From assembly GCA_965178125.1 (NCBI GenBank), contig OZ237749.1:124001-188000 (forward strand): a stretch of 64,000 nt of DNA, given 5' to 3'. Below, one piece after another: positions 36,301-46,443 of the stretch. The stretch's first letter is position 1. Each line of letters begins with the position of its first letter. The position numbers and the translations under genes are program-made. Source of the stretch: Bilabrum cf. latius. Taxonomy: Eukaryota > Bigyra: Bicosoecida > Bigyra > Bicosoecida. The notes beneath the pieces were generated by a model that was not told where the DNA came from, did no database searches, and saw nothing but the letters and a program-made list of their open reading frames with translations.

Positions 36301-37309
36301 TCCTGGCCCTGACCCTCGCCTCGGACTCGGAGCCGGCTCCCAGGACGATCCTCCCGTCCGCCTCCGTGGCCGCCAGCTCCGCCCTCGCCTTGGCCTCCTC
36401 CAGCGAGGGCAGCGCCCTGGGCCCGTCGATGTCCAGGCGCGGCCGCTCGAACATGCGGAAGCTGGCCACCAGCCGCGTGTCCCTCAGGCGGGGCTGGGGC
36501 GTGGGAGACGTCTCCACGAGCTTGAAGGCGTACCTGCCCTGGTGGTCGTGCAGCAGCTCCAGCACATCACCGGGGACCATCCGGCAGTAGCGCTCCTTGG
36601 CCACGCGGGCCTGCCGCTGGCGGGCCCCGCTGATCACCCTGGAGGCGTTCTTCCCTTGCTGCGGCGAGGAAATCGGTTTGAAGGTGCGAGCAATCGAGGC
36701 AAATGCAGTCAAAGGTTGGGGAAAGTGTGAGATGATGCCGGTGTTGGAGCTTAGGTTTGTTTCCTGTGCGATGCGAAGTGCGCGCAAGAACACCCGTACG
36801 GTGGGTGGGACTGGCCGAATTCACCAGGCTGCGCTCGTTCGAAGCCCGCTCACGTTCTGCATGTGCACCATGCCGATTCCATTTCGATCGAATTGCATCA
36901 CGAATTGGCACTGGACCCTGGATATGTGCGGGTCGTTGAGGTCGCGCTGGTGCGAGTGACGGCCAACCTCAACCACCTTGTTGAGCGGCAAGTCGACTGC
37001 GAACGATATCGGAAGAGAAAGAAACGCTAGCAAGAGGATTATGTTACCATAGAGACTATTCGCAAATGTCGTGCGTCACCTCTGATCCAGCGATACATAC
37101 CGGCAAATGCGACTGGATCTCCACAGGGAGACGAGCAAGGGCTGATCAGGCAATTGCAAACGGTTCGAGCACTCACTTGCAATGTCAGGTGCAAAGCATG
37201 GCACCAAAACAAATCTATTGATCGGATCACTTGCCGAATCGAACGGTTCCTGGTCCTGCGGCGGACCGTCGGCGGCGTCTTGGCCACGCTCGTTTGGTGT
37301 TCCAGCCAT
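33371..37309 (-). CDS. FHA + F-box + leucine-rich-repeat protein, 1,187 residues
   Basis: Three exons on the minus strand: 37309-37177, 36996-36854 and 36658-33371, ending in TGA. Exons 1-3 assemble an FHA-like N terminus (APDIAIDLPLNKVVEVGRHS, DPHISRVQCQF, MVHMQNQGKN, MVPGDVLELL), resembling the aprataxin/PNKP FHA group that binds phosphothreonine. An F-box follows at about residue 281 (LQALPPGVVVNIMRFLPLPE). The C-terminal third has AMN1-type LRRs such as CPRLEQLLVPGCVDFTDDGFRALA and CKRMTHIDVRGCRKIDGSGL. F-box/LRR proteins are substrate receptors of SCF ubiquitin ligases, so a phosphopeptide-reading SCF adaptor is the inference. It has no in-frame UAG in about 1,190 codons. Long disordered linkers separate the modules. 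Confidence 0.82.
36659..36853 (-). other. intron 2 of the FHA/F-box/LRR gene, 195 nt
   Basis: On the minus strand: donor CAGAAC|GTGAGC, acceptor TCGCCGCAG|CAAGGG, phase 0. The join lies inside the FHA-like domain. Confidence 0.75.
36997..37176 (-). other. intron 1 of the FHA/F-box/LRR gene, 180 nt
   Basis: On the minus strand: donor GCAA|GTGAGT, acceptor CGTTCGCAG|TCGAC, phase 1. Joining gives APDIA-I-DLPLNKVVEVG without a break. Confidence 0.75.
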
Positions 37310-37580
37310 ATTCTAGCCTCTGCTTAGTCACTGAATCTATGAGTAATGACAGTATAAAAAGTAATTGGGCTATTTGCGGCAAGCACGAACCGTTTTGCAG
37401 TTGGAATGACGCAGTTGTTGTAATCGACCGCTGTGGATCGGCCCGTTCGTCACACGACGAGAGCACCGCTGGATTGCCAGGTCTCGCGCTGCGGCAGCGT
37501 TGGCCTCACGGCATCACCAGATCTTTGCTTGCGGCACATTTTCCTGGAGGGAGGATGACAATACATTGAAGTGAATCTTG

Positions 37581-38348
37581 TTACACCCTGCCAGTCACAT
37601 CAGCCAAGCACCGGCCCTCCAGCCGCCCCGAGCCTGCGTCCCTCCTCGCCGCAGCACTGGCACGGCGCAGTGGCACTGCTCGCTACCCCGGCGGCACGCT
37701 CATACCAATGCACGCAGGCGGAGCCTTTCCTGCATGCGAAACGGGCGCCTGCAGGCAGGACCGACCACTGTTGGCTCCCTGCGCCAGCGGCGACCCCGCC
37801 CTCGCGGCCCCACCGTGGCCGCCGGTGCTCCCGGTGCCGCCCACCAGCGGGTTCGCGTGAAACTCGGAGGCGTAACACCGGTCAAAGACCGCGTCCACGG
37901 CCGGTGCAGCTCTATCTCCAACCGCGGTGCGGGTCGCCTTGACTGCCTGCGCGCGTGAGCTGCGGCGACGCGAGCCGAGCGGCAGGAAGAAGACCGTGTC
38001 CTCCATGAAGCGGCACTCTGCGAACTTCGCTGCTCGAACCTCGGAGCATGCCAGATGCTGCGCATCTGAGAGGTCGAGACCAAGTCTATCATTGTCAATG
38101 GCATGCTGCAGCTCGTGAATCAGGACCGTTTCTAGCTCTCCAGGATGCTGCAGTCTGTCGGAGCAGACGACTATGCGGGATGGAGGGCTCAAAAAGTACG
38201 CCCTCCCGTCCGGCTTCCCGGACGGCGACAAGAATTGTTTCTTCTGCGAAAAGAATCCAAGATAAGGACTTGCATGCGCAGCTCGCACCGCGGTGGAGAC
38301 CGAATCTAAGCTAACACTGAGATTCAGTGGGACCTCACTTGGCCGCAT
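37581..38348 (-). CDS. ATP23-like mitochondrial metalloprotease (one UAG)
   Basis: 255 residues, ATG 38346-38348 to TAA 37581-37583. The zinc motif HELQH (residues 78-82) follows ETVLI and precedes AID, then DLSDAQHLACSEVRAAKF, matching the 'HELxHAxD...N..H.ACSEIRA' signature of ATP23. CYASEFHANP is the conserved C-terminal Cys block. ATP23 acts in the mitochondrial intermembrane space, processing and assembling ATP synthase Atp6 in yeast. The usual N-terminal Cys motifs are not obvious here, so an upstream exon may be missing. TAG at 37683 lies in a non-conserved tail after the domain; the frame then continues 33 codons to TAA. Confidence 0.87.
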
Positions 38349-38858
38349 TCCATGCAGTGTACCTCAATCGAGGGAATCTTCCGCCCAGCATGGGGAAGGG
38401 ACGGACTGGAATCAGCCGCAGCGGGTTTTGATAGAGTTTTGGTCCCGCATCGAACCTAAGCCCGAAAGAATTGCAGCCTAGCCGCAACTGCGCCTGTGGC
38501 GTCGTCGATGAGCTGCTAGAGGGACTGGCATGCTACCTCCAGGTCTGATCTGCTTTTATCTACCATGCATCAACGCTTACACTGTAGTTATTGTGCAATG
38601 CAATGGTTGTTTCTCGTGCGACCACAGGACATCATTGCGACCTCAGGAACGATCGTCATCGAGAACTTGCTCGCGCTCACCCCCGCGGGCGAGCACAAGG
38701 ACAGCTGTCTGTTTCACACAACAAGACGTCCAAAAGAGGAGCAGAATACACCATACATCGCACCAATGCTGAATCATATCATGAGTATTGGACCAGGTGA
38801 TGCAAGAGCGCAGCTGCGGACAGACGCTTTGCGCAAGCGCTCCGCAGGGTGGAGTTGC
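38349..38858. promoter_or_regulatory. divergent region, ATP23-like / membrane-protein genes
   Basis: About 510 bp between the ATP23-like ATG and the chosen signal-peptide ATG at 38859. The rightward frame is open over the last 290 bases, so part of this may be 5' coding sequence or a 5' exon (possible acceptor GCTCCGCAG| at about 38847). Confidence 0.35.
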
Positions 38859-41165
38859 ATGACCGCGCTCGTAGGAAGCTCTACCCGCGCCTTTTGGGTG
38901 TTAGCAGCGGCAAACTTGCTCTCATCAGTTCATGCAGATGCCAACGAAGCTGGTTTCTTTGGCCCTGCTTCAACGGACGTCATGATCAGCGGAAAGCTGC
39001 CGCTTGGCCTCGGCTTGGTCGGGCTGCAAGCTGAGCAACTGCAGATTCGCCTGGGAGCCATCACTTCCGACGAAGAAGACAAGCCTCAGCCATGTTCGAT
39101 ACATTTCATGTCTCAAGGCAACATTTCGCCTTACGGGTCGTTTGATGCAGTGCTAGAAGGCGTACCAGCGGGCAGCAACGTCACCTTCTGCGGGAGCCTC
39201 GTCGTGCCATCGGGAATCGACGCAGGGCAGCTCACCGAGTCTACCGATCACAAAGGGATGCTCACATACGCGAACTTCCAGATCCGTGGAATTGTTCCGC
39301 CTGCAGAGGAGCTGAGCGGCAGCTCAGTTCCGTTTTACCTGGTGGACCGCGGGGCGTGGAGCATCGCTCACAGCTCAGGAGCAAGTGGCAACACGGTTCG
39401 AGTGGCTTCCAGCGTGATCGGACTTGTGTCATCTCCTGTCAACATGTGCATTTCCGCTGCTGTACTCGCTTGCTGCGTTGTCCTGGCTCGGGCAGCAGGC
39501 TGTGCCGCCTCTCCCGCCGAGCCGGCTGGTCTTGGTGCCGCTGAACAGGTGATGGAAGCCGAGTGGGACGAGGAGCGAGCCGACAAGGACATCACCATGG
39601 ATGCAAGCCGTGATTTAAACGAGGGTTTCGTCTTGAAGGAGCTGGAAAGCTCTGCAGCATCGATCCCAGCAGCACGGTGGGACTGCAGTCCTGTCCTGAA
39701 GCGCGAGGACGAGGAGGACGAGGACATGCTGGGCTCCCCACTCTTCAACCCTGCCGCCCTGCAGCGGTGCCCATCAGCTCCTCTCAAGGAGAAGAATGAT
39801 CGGCCGCTTCTTCCGAGAGCAGCGCTGCAGGCAGTGAAGCGCACGATCGATTTCGGGGGCGCGGCTGTGACAGAGGACCCGGCAGCGTCACGGACCCAGC
39901 TGACTGCCGCAGGTCTAAGGGGAGGGGATCGGGGCGAGGCTGTGCAGCAGCCGGCAGCCATGCACTTCGCCGTGAGTCCCCTGGGGTAGGAGGACGAGGA
40001 CGAGGACATGGACGAGGGGGCCGCTTTGGACAACAGCGAGATGGCCCGGCAAGCTACCGCCAGGACTCACCTCAGGACCCACCTCGCATCCAGCCTTCTG
40101 GTCCACGGCAGGGACCAAGCACACGGCGAAGGAGATGCGAGCCCAAGCAAGGGGGTCGAGGGCGCCGTGGGGCAGCTCCACGACAAGGCCGAAGTCATGA
40201 CCCCGGCCAGTGTCCCCGGGTCTGCTTTCCGGCTGTTTCGGGAGCATGATGAGGCGGAGGTGCCCCCGGAGTCTGGGATGGACAGCAGCCAGGACGCGGA
40301 GGAGGAGGAGGAAGAGGTCAGTGGGAAGGGCAGCGGGGCGATCGAGGGGCATGTTGCAGCGGGAGACTCTGCTGCAGGCACCGAGGGACCTGCGTCGCAC
40401 TCGTCACACGAGGGACCGCGCCCTGAGCCCTCCGCGCAGCTGCAGACCACCGCGACGAAAGCTGCCGGGCTGTTGCACGTGAGCTCGCTCCTGGCCGGGG
40501 CCAGGTCACCACCACCCAAGGGGTTCCGGGGGGCAAATGGCAAGCGGACCAGGGTGCTCCAGCAGCAGGCGGGTGTCTCTGCCTCGCACCTCGCTGCTGC
40601 TCTGTGGCGGGTGGCCAATGAGAGGCGGCAAAAGCAGCGCCATGAAGAAGAGATGAAGGAGGTAATGGAGGAGGAGGAGACGGGTGCACGTGACCCCCAC
40701 GGAGAGGAGCACCTCGAGCACTTCTATAATTCCAAGTCCAAGGTACCTGCGATCGGGACCAAGCGGCCAAGGGACGAGGCAGAGGATGGAAAGGAGGCGG
40801 AGGCAGCTCAAGGCAAGGGAACACGAGACAGGAAGAGCAGCCAAAGGGGCTTCAAGGGGGAACGCCCCGCCGCCCAGCCCGCCCTCAAGAGGCTAAGGGC
40901 TGCGGCCCGGCACTGCAGAGTGGAGCACGGGCGGGGTGCTGCCAGTGGGCCCGCTGTGACAGTCGACGATGGGATCGTGGCAGCACTCCAAGGGGCGGTG
41001 CACAACAAGGCAGGCAAGGTCCATGGAAAAGGGGATGAGACGGGGCCGGCGGGCAAGGGGGTCCGGAGGGGGACGATCCGCACAGCATCCGAGCAGGGCA
41101 GGCAGCCCGCTGGCTTTGTGGCTGCTGGAGGCATCGGGACAGGCCGGGTGCACGCCGGGTACTGA
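38859..41165 (+). CDS. secretory-pathway membrane protein with charged tail (one UAG)
   Basis: ATG 38859 gives a clear signal peptide (TRAFWVLAAANLLSSVHA), then a beta-rich lumenal domain to about 39400. One transmembrane helix follows (NMCISAAVLACCVVLARAAG, about 39440-39500), then a cytosolic tail of over 500 residues that is highly charged and low in complexity. TAG 39987 joins two ORFs in one frame; TGA is at 41163. The frame stays open upstream to about 38565, so a longer N terminus is possible. The tail contains basic stretches (KRPRDE, KRTRV) and acidic runs. No family is recognised. Confidence 0.72.
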
Positions 41166-41459
41166 ACATGCGGTGCCTGTCTATGAAGGTTAACATGCTA
41201 TGATTCTTCCTTCCTTTTAACGTTAAACCTTCGACTAGGCCACTATGCAAGGTGAAGCACAGCCTTTCCCGCTTGCCGTCCGTTTGTTAGTCCGCCTGCA
41301 GTAGCCCTGCGTGCTGCTTCCAAGACTGGCAAGTCCAGACTAGGGTTCGAATTAGACGACATGATTACGTTTGGCTTGCATTTAGCTGGGTGGTGTTAAC
41401 AAACACCTGTTTTTGGTTGAAGAATCGCTGCACGCAGCAACGTGCGCCCCAGTTGCCAC
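41166..41459. other. intergenic, 3' side of H3 and the membrane-protein gene
   Basis: Convergent 3' ends; no gene seen. Downstream of the H3 stop (minus strand) is a short hairpin, GCACG-TTGCTG-CGTGC, about 17 nt past the TAA. It is not the animal histone stem-loop consensus. Confidence 0.4.
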
Positions 41460-41873
41460 TTACGAGCGCTCGCCACGGATGCGGCGGGCCAGCTGCATGT
41501 CTCGGGGCATGATTGTCACGCGTTTTGCGTGGATTGCACACAGGTTGGTGTCCTCGAACAGGCCAACCAGGTAGGCCTCAGCGGCCTCCTGCAGGGCCAG
41601 GATGGCGGATCCCTGGTAGCGAAGCTGTCCAACCAAATGTTCCTGGCCGATCTCACGCACCAGGCGCTGGAAAGGAAGCTTGCGGATAAGCAGTTCGGTT
41701 GATTTCTGGTACCGGCGGATCTCGCGCAGGGCCACGGTCCCGGGCCTGTACCGGTGCGGCTTCTTCACACCGCCAGATGACGGGGCAGATTTACGAGCTG
41801 CCTTGGTGGCAAGTTGCTTTCGAGGCGCTTTGCCGCCGGTAGATTTGCGCGCTGTTTGTTTAGTACGCGCCAT
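41460..41873 (-). CDS. histone H3, divergent
   Basis: 137 residues with initiator Met, ATG 41871-41873 to TAA 41460-41462, single exon. The tail [20 protein letters not shown] is canonical, as are the alphaN region and C-terminal helices ([23 protein letters not shown]). The loop normally REIAQDFKTDLRFQSSAV is [19 protein letters not shown] here: one residue longer, and the lysine equivalent to K79 is missing. The C terminus is RIRGERS. H3 packages DNA in nucleosomes. This gene uses TAA exactly where H3 should end, which shows that TAA still terminates in this genome. Confidence 0.97.
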   Translation of the reverse strand: MARTKQTARKSTGGKAPRKQLATKAARKSAPSSGGVKKPHRYRPGTVALREIRRYQKSTELLIRKLPFQRLVREIGQEHLVGQLRYQGSAILALQEAAEAYLVGLFEDTNLCAIHAKRVTIMPRDMQLARRIRGERS

Positions 41874-42008
41874 ACTTGCAAAAAAAGCGCAGATAGTAAG
41901 TTAGAGTGAGAGGGCAAGTCGCTATGACCAACAGTCATATCTCTGATTAATGTATAACGTCACGGTACAATGTTAGCTTTGGACCCAAGTGCAAGAGAGG
42001 CAAATAGA
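41874..42008. promoter_or_regulatory. divergent promoter region, H3 / EF-hand gene
   Basis: About 135 bp between two divergent ATGs, AT-rich relative to the genes. Probably holds both promoters; no motif is assigned. Confidence 0.4.
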
Positions 42009-43680
42009 ATGGTATCCAAGTCAGCAAGTCCCGCTGAACGAGCAAAAGATCATACCATTCAATAGTTGCGAGGAGTCTTTGCTGCATTCGATGAGAATAG
42101 AGACAACTACCTTACGCAGGAGTGAGTTCGAGTTGGCGGTGCTACACTTGTGGATCTATCCCAACACAAGCTCAGGCAGCGTACTCTCGACCACGTACAT
42201 GTCTGTTTGCATCGCAGAGAGCTGGCAGCGGCGTTGCTGAGCTTGGGCTTGGAGCCAACTCCAGCGCTGTTGCAGCGATTCCAAGAATCATCGGAATCGC
42301 AGGATGTCGACCAGAGTGCCTTTGTTACAGTGTGTCTGACCGAAATAGCCGACGATGCTCGCACTACGGCAAGGCCAATTTTGGAACTCCTAAAGGAGTT
42401 CGATCCCAGCGGTGCAGGGACCGTGGACGCAGGAGTACTGAAGCACTTGCTCTCCGGAGTGGACACCCCTTCCAAGCTGTCCGTCGAGGAGGTAAGACTA
42501 CTGGTAGGGAATCATGCCGATGGGCTCAGTGCTGCATCGACTGGCTCTTTGTTTCCGCGCTGGCCCCGACCTGGCCCCATCGCACCGTGCGTCCAACCAT
42601 CCGCCAGCTGTCAATCCCCAGCCATCACCTCACTTGCAGACTTCTGACTTTTTGCGCATGCTTGGGGTGGTTGGACCCACTGACGGGGCATTCACCGCGG
42701 AAGAGGCCCTGGCTCTCACGCAGAGGATCCGACCGGGGGATGGGGCGCACGTGGACTACGGGGCCCTGCTGCGGCAGATGATCTTCCACCCGGGCAAGGC
42801 GGCTCGTGGGCTGGGCGATGCGCCCGTGCTGCAGCGGGCTGCATCTAGGATGGCCAACGGGGCGAGGATCAGGAGGAAGAGGGGGACCGTGCGGGGAGGG
42901 ACAGGGGGGCAGGGGGCGGGGCAAGGGCAGGGGCAGGGGCAGGGGCAGGGGCAGGGGCAGGGGCAAGGAGGTGCGTTGTCCTCCTCATCCTCCTCGTCCT
43001 CGCCCATTCCCAGGCCACCGAGCGCCCCATCGGCGGGTAGCAGCTCCGGTGGGATGCCAGGCAATGGCAATGGCAGGGGCTGGGACAGGGCGGGTGCACC
43101 GTACGGTGACAGTGCGGTCGGATCAGGGGCTGGCAGTAGCAGCAGCAGCGATGCGATGGCCAGCGATGCAGCCCGGGCGAGGGCGGCAGTGGACGCTGCC
43201 GTGAGGCGGGGTGAGAAGGCGCTGGAGGGGATGCCCCGGGGAGCGGGTAACCCCAGGGTGGGGAGTGAAGGGCCCTCGAGGGATGCCCCTGTGGTGGGGC
43301 AGGCACCCCCCGGGGTACCCCTGGGGGCGAGCCACGTGCTCTCCCTCGGTGACCGGCTGCATGCCGTCGGCAAGGTGGGCCTGCAGATGGGCTTCGGGAT
43401 GGAGGGGGGGAGCAGGGGTGTGACGAGTGGGAGTGCCGACGGTGGCACAGCAGCGTCGACCGTCCCTTCCATGCGCAGCATCTTGGAGGACAGCGGTGCC
43501 GCTGTGACGAGTGTGCAGGGCGGCGGCACCGGGGACAGCAGCGGTGCGGCCGCCGGGGCATTTTCGCCCGATTCGGCGGTTGGGGGAAACAGCGGTGGCG
43601 GCTCTGGCCTCAAGCCCATCCCTAGGCCGCCCCCGTAGCACGTGGAGCCACCCGTGGAGTCTTCCGCTGGGGTGGCCTGA
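42009..43680 (+). CDS. EF-hand (calmodulin-like) protein with low-complexity tail (two UAGs)
   Basis: Exons 42009-42121, 42218-42491 and 42640-43680; 475 residues, ending in TGA. The first EF-hand has a canonical loop, DENRDNYLTQEE (residues 28-39), rebuilt by splicing exon 1 to exon 2. A second, degenerate loop is DPSGAGTVDAG. A third pair-like segment is TAEEALALTQRIRPGDGAHVDY. TAG at 42063 (residue 19) lies in the first helix, TIQ-UAG-LRGVFAAFD, where calmodulins carry a polar residue. A second TAG at 43636 precedes 13 more codons to TGA. The C-terminal half is Gly/Ser/Gln-rich with (GGGGCA)n. A calcium-sensor or myosin light-chain-like role is inferred. Confidence 0.83.
42122..42217 (+). 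other. intron 1 of the EF-hand gene, 96 nt
   Basis: Donor CAGGA|GTGAGT, acceptor TTTGCATCGCAG|AGAG. Removal rebuilds the 12-residue EF loop exactly. Confidence 0.9.
42492..42639 (+). other. intron 2 of the EF-hand gene, 148 nt
   Basis: Donor GAG|GTAAGA, acceptor CTCACTTGCAG|ACTTCT, phase 0. An alternative donor GTAGGG 12 nt further on would also keep the frame. Confidence 0.75.
42918..42966 (+). repeat. (GGGGCA)n hexanucleotide repeat
   Basis: About seven units in the EF-hand gene, encoding alternating Gly and Gln. Confidence 0.9.
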
Positions 43681-43794
43681 TGAATGAGGCCAGCGTCGCA
43701 AGTGTTTTGGGGAGTCCTCGAGCGCAATCGTCACAGTGCCACAAGCACACCCGAACCTAAATCACCCATATAATTGGCCGCAAATCAGACGAGA

Positions 43795-45177
43795 ATGGAC
43801 GACAGCTAGGCAAGCAGACGGTTAGCAAAGATATCAGGTGTCTCCAGAACCAACGGTGGCGATTAGGCCGATGGGGCGGCAGAGCTACGAGTTGCTGGGA
43901 GCGGGGTGGTCTCTGCAGAAGCAGCCGAAAAGTATAGAACAACGCACAAGCACATGACAGATGAAGAGAGGGATATTCTGGTGGAGAAGTAGGCACAACA
44001 GGAAGCGAATAGAGGCAATGGTACGCGCAGCGATACGGACTAGCTCAACGAAGTGCTTGACGAAGCAGCAACCACAATTTTGCTCACAAGCCAAGACATT
44101 CGCTCCAAATTGAGTCCATCATACTTCTAGTCTGACGTGGCAGGAGCGGTGCGGTATGCGGTCGTGCTGGCAGTTTGCAGCCTTGCCGGGGTTGCACTGG
44201 GAACATGCAACTGGGTGCCTATCGCAGTGCCTGCAGGCATGGAGTAGGCAGATTGGGATACTGCACTGGTTGTTGGGGGTCTGCGATTCGGCCAGGCATC
44301 GGCACTGGCCCAAGTTGCTGAACCCACAAACCGCCTTGTCTCCGGACGAACCCAGTAGACTTACACGCTGCCGTCGGTCGCGGCACTCGAGCTGGCGGAG
44401 CGCATTGATGCTGACGTGGGCGGTGTCGCGGCAGGTACGGGTGGAGGGGAGCCCGGCGGATCCAGCTGGCTGTCGCAGGCGGCTAGCGGAAGCGAAGCGG
44501 AGGCCGGTGCTCCTGTTGAAGCTCCAGCTCGTTCCGGGTGGCTCGGTGGTGTGACGAGTGGCAGGCGAGGTCTGCTGTCATGGCCCCTGGAGGCGGCCGG
44601 TGGGCCCGCCTGGTGGCTCGGCAAGTGGCTGGCTGGGACAGGCACGGGGCTGCAGCGCGGAGAGGGCGAGGAGGGGGAGGAGGGCAGCTGGCTGTAGGTC
44701 TGGCTCTGGCACTGGCCGCTTCTGCTGGTGACAGCGAGTGCAGCGCAATGCGCTGGGGTACTGGCGGAGCGGATGTGGGGCGCAGTGGGAGGCATCGGTC
44801 GAGTGGGAGCTGCGGTGTCATCCGGGGAGATTGGTGGGGCGAGTGGGGCTGGCGGCAGCAGCGGCGGCAAAGCGAGAGCTGGATCTGGAGCAGGAGGAGG
44901 GGCGGGGGCGGGAGGAGGCACGATGTCGTCTGGGCTGCTGTGGGTGGCTCTCGGGGCCGTGCTTCCTTCCTGGGTGCTGGGAGTGCTGCGTGCACCGTGG
45001 GTGTCTGCTGTGACGAGTGTGCTGGGACAGTGCGTGAAGGACATTGTGCTGGGCGCGAGCGTGCTGGTGCTGACAAGCACTGCAGCTGCTGGATGGGTGC
45101 TTGAAGGGAGTGAGGGACCGGGGGGTTCGGTGGATGCCGAGGGGCTGGCGGGGGGCATCATGGGGATGTGCCAGTGA
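43795..45177 (+). CDS. multi-pass membrane protein broken by eight UAGs under the standard code
   Basis: ATG 43795 to TGA 45175; 460 residues. The frame contains TAGs at 43807, 43864, 43990, 44041, 44128, 44245, 44356 and 44695 and no TAA or TGA; an in-frame TAA lies upstream at 43771. Standard ORF calling sees only short fragments of it. The N-terminal 110 residues are soluble and helical (HMTDEERDILVEK, DIRSKLSPSYF). Hydrophobic helices follow: RYAVVLAVCSLAGVALG (about 44150-44205), PLLLVTASAAQCAGVLA (about 44715), LLWVALGAVLPSWVLGVL (about 44935) and DIVLGASVLVLTSTAAAG (about 45040). None of the eight UAGs lies in the core of these helices. No family is recognised. Confidence 0.78.
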
Positions 45178-45302
45178 GTAGATCTGGTGTTGGTATTAGT
45201 GCCGTGGCAGCTGTCCTCAGCTGTCCTCAATGCTGTTGCACAATCGTATTATACTTTGTGGATGCTTGCAATGAGCACGCGTTTCTTCACGTCAAAGACT
45301 TA

Positions 45303-46160
45303 TTACACTCTCCCCAACTGTTCCCTACCATCTCCTTCCTCTTCATGTCCATCCCCTCGAGGTGCTGCACCTCCCCCACCCACACCAGCACCCCCCCCAT
45401 CCCCATGACCCCCTCCCGCCCTCAGGGCCGACTCGTGGAAGCCCCCCGCCGCCGCTGCCGCCCCCCTCGATGCTCCCGACTGGGGCCCCAGTGGCACGGG
45501 CGCGCCCAACCACTTGCCCACCCGAGCCAGCACCGAGGGCGCGGGGGGCAGCAGCACGCCGGGCTCCTGCAGGCGCTCCTCGGTGAGGAGCCAGCCAGCG
45601 CGGTGGTAGTGCGAGGGCTGGCTGGCCTCTCGGCCCGATAGCAGTGTGACGAGTGCGCTGCTGGCGGCCTCAGCCAGAATGCCCAGATTGCGGGGGTCCA
45701 GCACGGAGCCGATGGGCCTGCCCCCCGGGTCATGACCGTGACCGGGCACAGCCCTGGCAGCCCTGGCGCCCGGCACTGGATCCGCGTGCGATTGCCGGAG
45801 CGGGATGCTGCTCGCACCGCTCATCGGCAGCTGAGATCGATCCCGCGGGAGGGGCTCTCCAGAGGCGAGCGAGAGCTGCAGCATGCGGAGCTCGTCGATC
45901 TGGCGCTGCAGGACCCGCATCTGCCCATCCTGGGAAGTGCGGCGGTCTCGGGCACCAGCATACGCTTCCGGATATCGTTTGCGAAGGTATGTGTCGTGCT
46001 CATAGCACGCATACAGGAACAGCGCAGGCAACGTGAAGGACTTGGCGATCCACCAGCTCAGGTCCAGCACGTCCGAGGTGCGGTCACCACTGCGGGTGAT
46101 AATCTGAAGCAGCCGGCGAAACGCTCGAGATCCACGCCGAAACGACCTAATCGTGTCCAT
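45303..46160 (-). CDS. membrane protein, 285 residues
   Basis: ATG 46158-46160 to TAA 45303-45305, no UAG. The basic N terminus (MDTIRSFRRGSRAFRRLL) precedes a hydrophobic segment WWIAKSFTLPALFLYACY (about residues 36-53), a short coiled region (RVLQRQIDELRML) and a Gly-rich tail. It converges with the 43.8-45.2 kb gene and is divergent from the methionine-salvage gene. No family is recognised. Confidence 0.7.
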   Translation of the reverse strand: MDTIRSFRRGSRAFRRLLQIITRSGDRTSDVLDLSWWIAKSFTLPALFLYACYEHDTYLRKRYPEAYAGARDRRTSQDGQMRVLQRQIDELRMLQLSLASGEPLPRDRSQLPMSGASSIPLRQSHADPVPGARAARAVPGHGHDPGGRPIGSVLDPRNLGILAEAASSALVTLLSGREASQPSHYHRAGWLLTEERLQEPGVLLPPAPSVLARVGKWLGAPVPLGPQSGASRGAAAAAGGFHESALRAGGGHGDGGGAGVGGGGAAPRGDGHEEEGDGREQLGRV

Positions 46161-46443
46161 TGTGACTGCTAATGGCTCTCCACAGTTGCAGCACGACTGG
46201 ACAGACTCTTGCTTGGTTGCACGGTTTCACTGCAGCCGCGCAAGCCGCTTAATCTAGAACCATGAGAAGGCAAATTAAACAGTCCCGTGTGTTGATACCC
46301 AATAAAGCTCTTGGGAGTCTACAGAGACTGCAAATTGGGGAGCCCTCCAATCGTCATTCGGAGCCTTGGTCCGCAAGTGTGCTCTATCGGGCCTCGTTAC
46401 CGCACTCTGCGCATACCCAAGTCTAAGTTTGCTCTCCTATACC
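46161..46443. promoter_or_regulatory. divergent region, membrane protein / methionine-salvage gene
   Basis: About 280 bp between two divergent starts. The rightward frame is open from 46366, so a longer N terminus for the salvage protein is possible, but ATG 46444 fits the ARD-like MRGYFLHDP start best. Confidence 0.4.

Noticed and set aside
41335-41360. tRNA-like TTCGAAT box
   Set aside because: The flanks do not form a T-stem and no acceptor or anticodon arm is visible.
44128-44358. TAGs hidden in introns
   Set aside because: Frames stay open and in phase across the sites, flanking sequence is protein-like, and no GT-AG pair brackets most TAGs.
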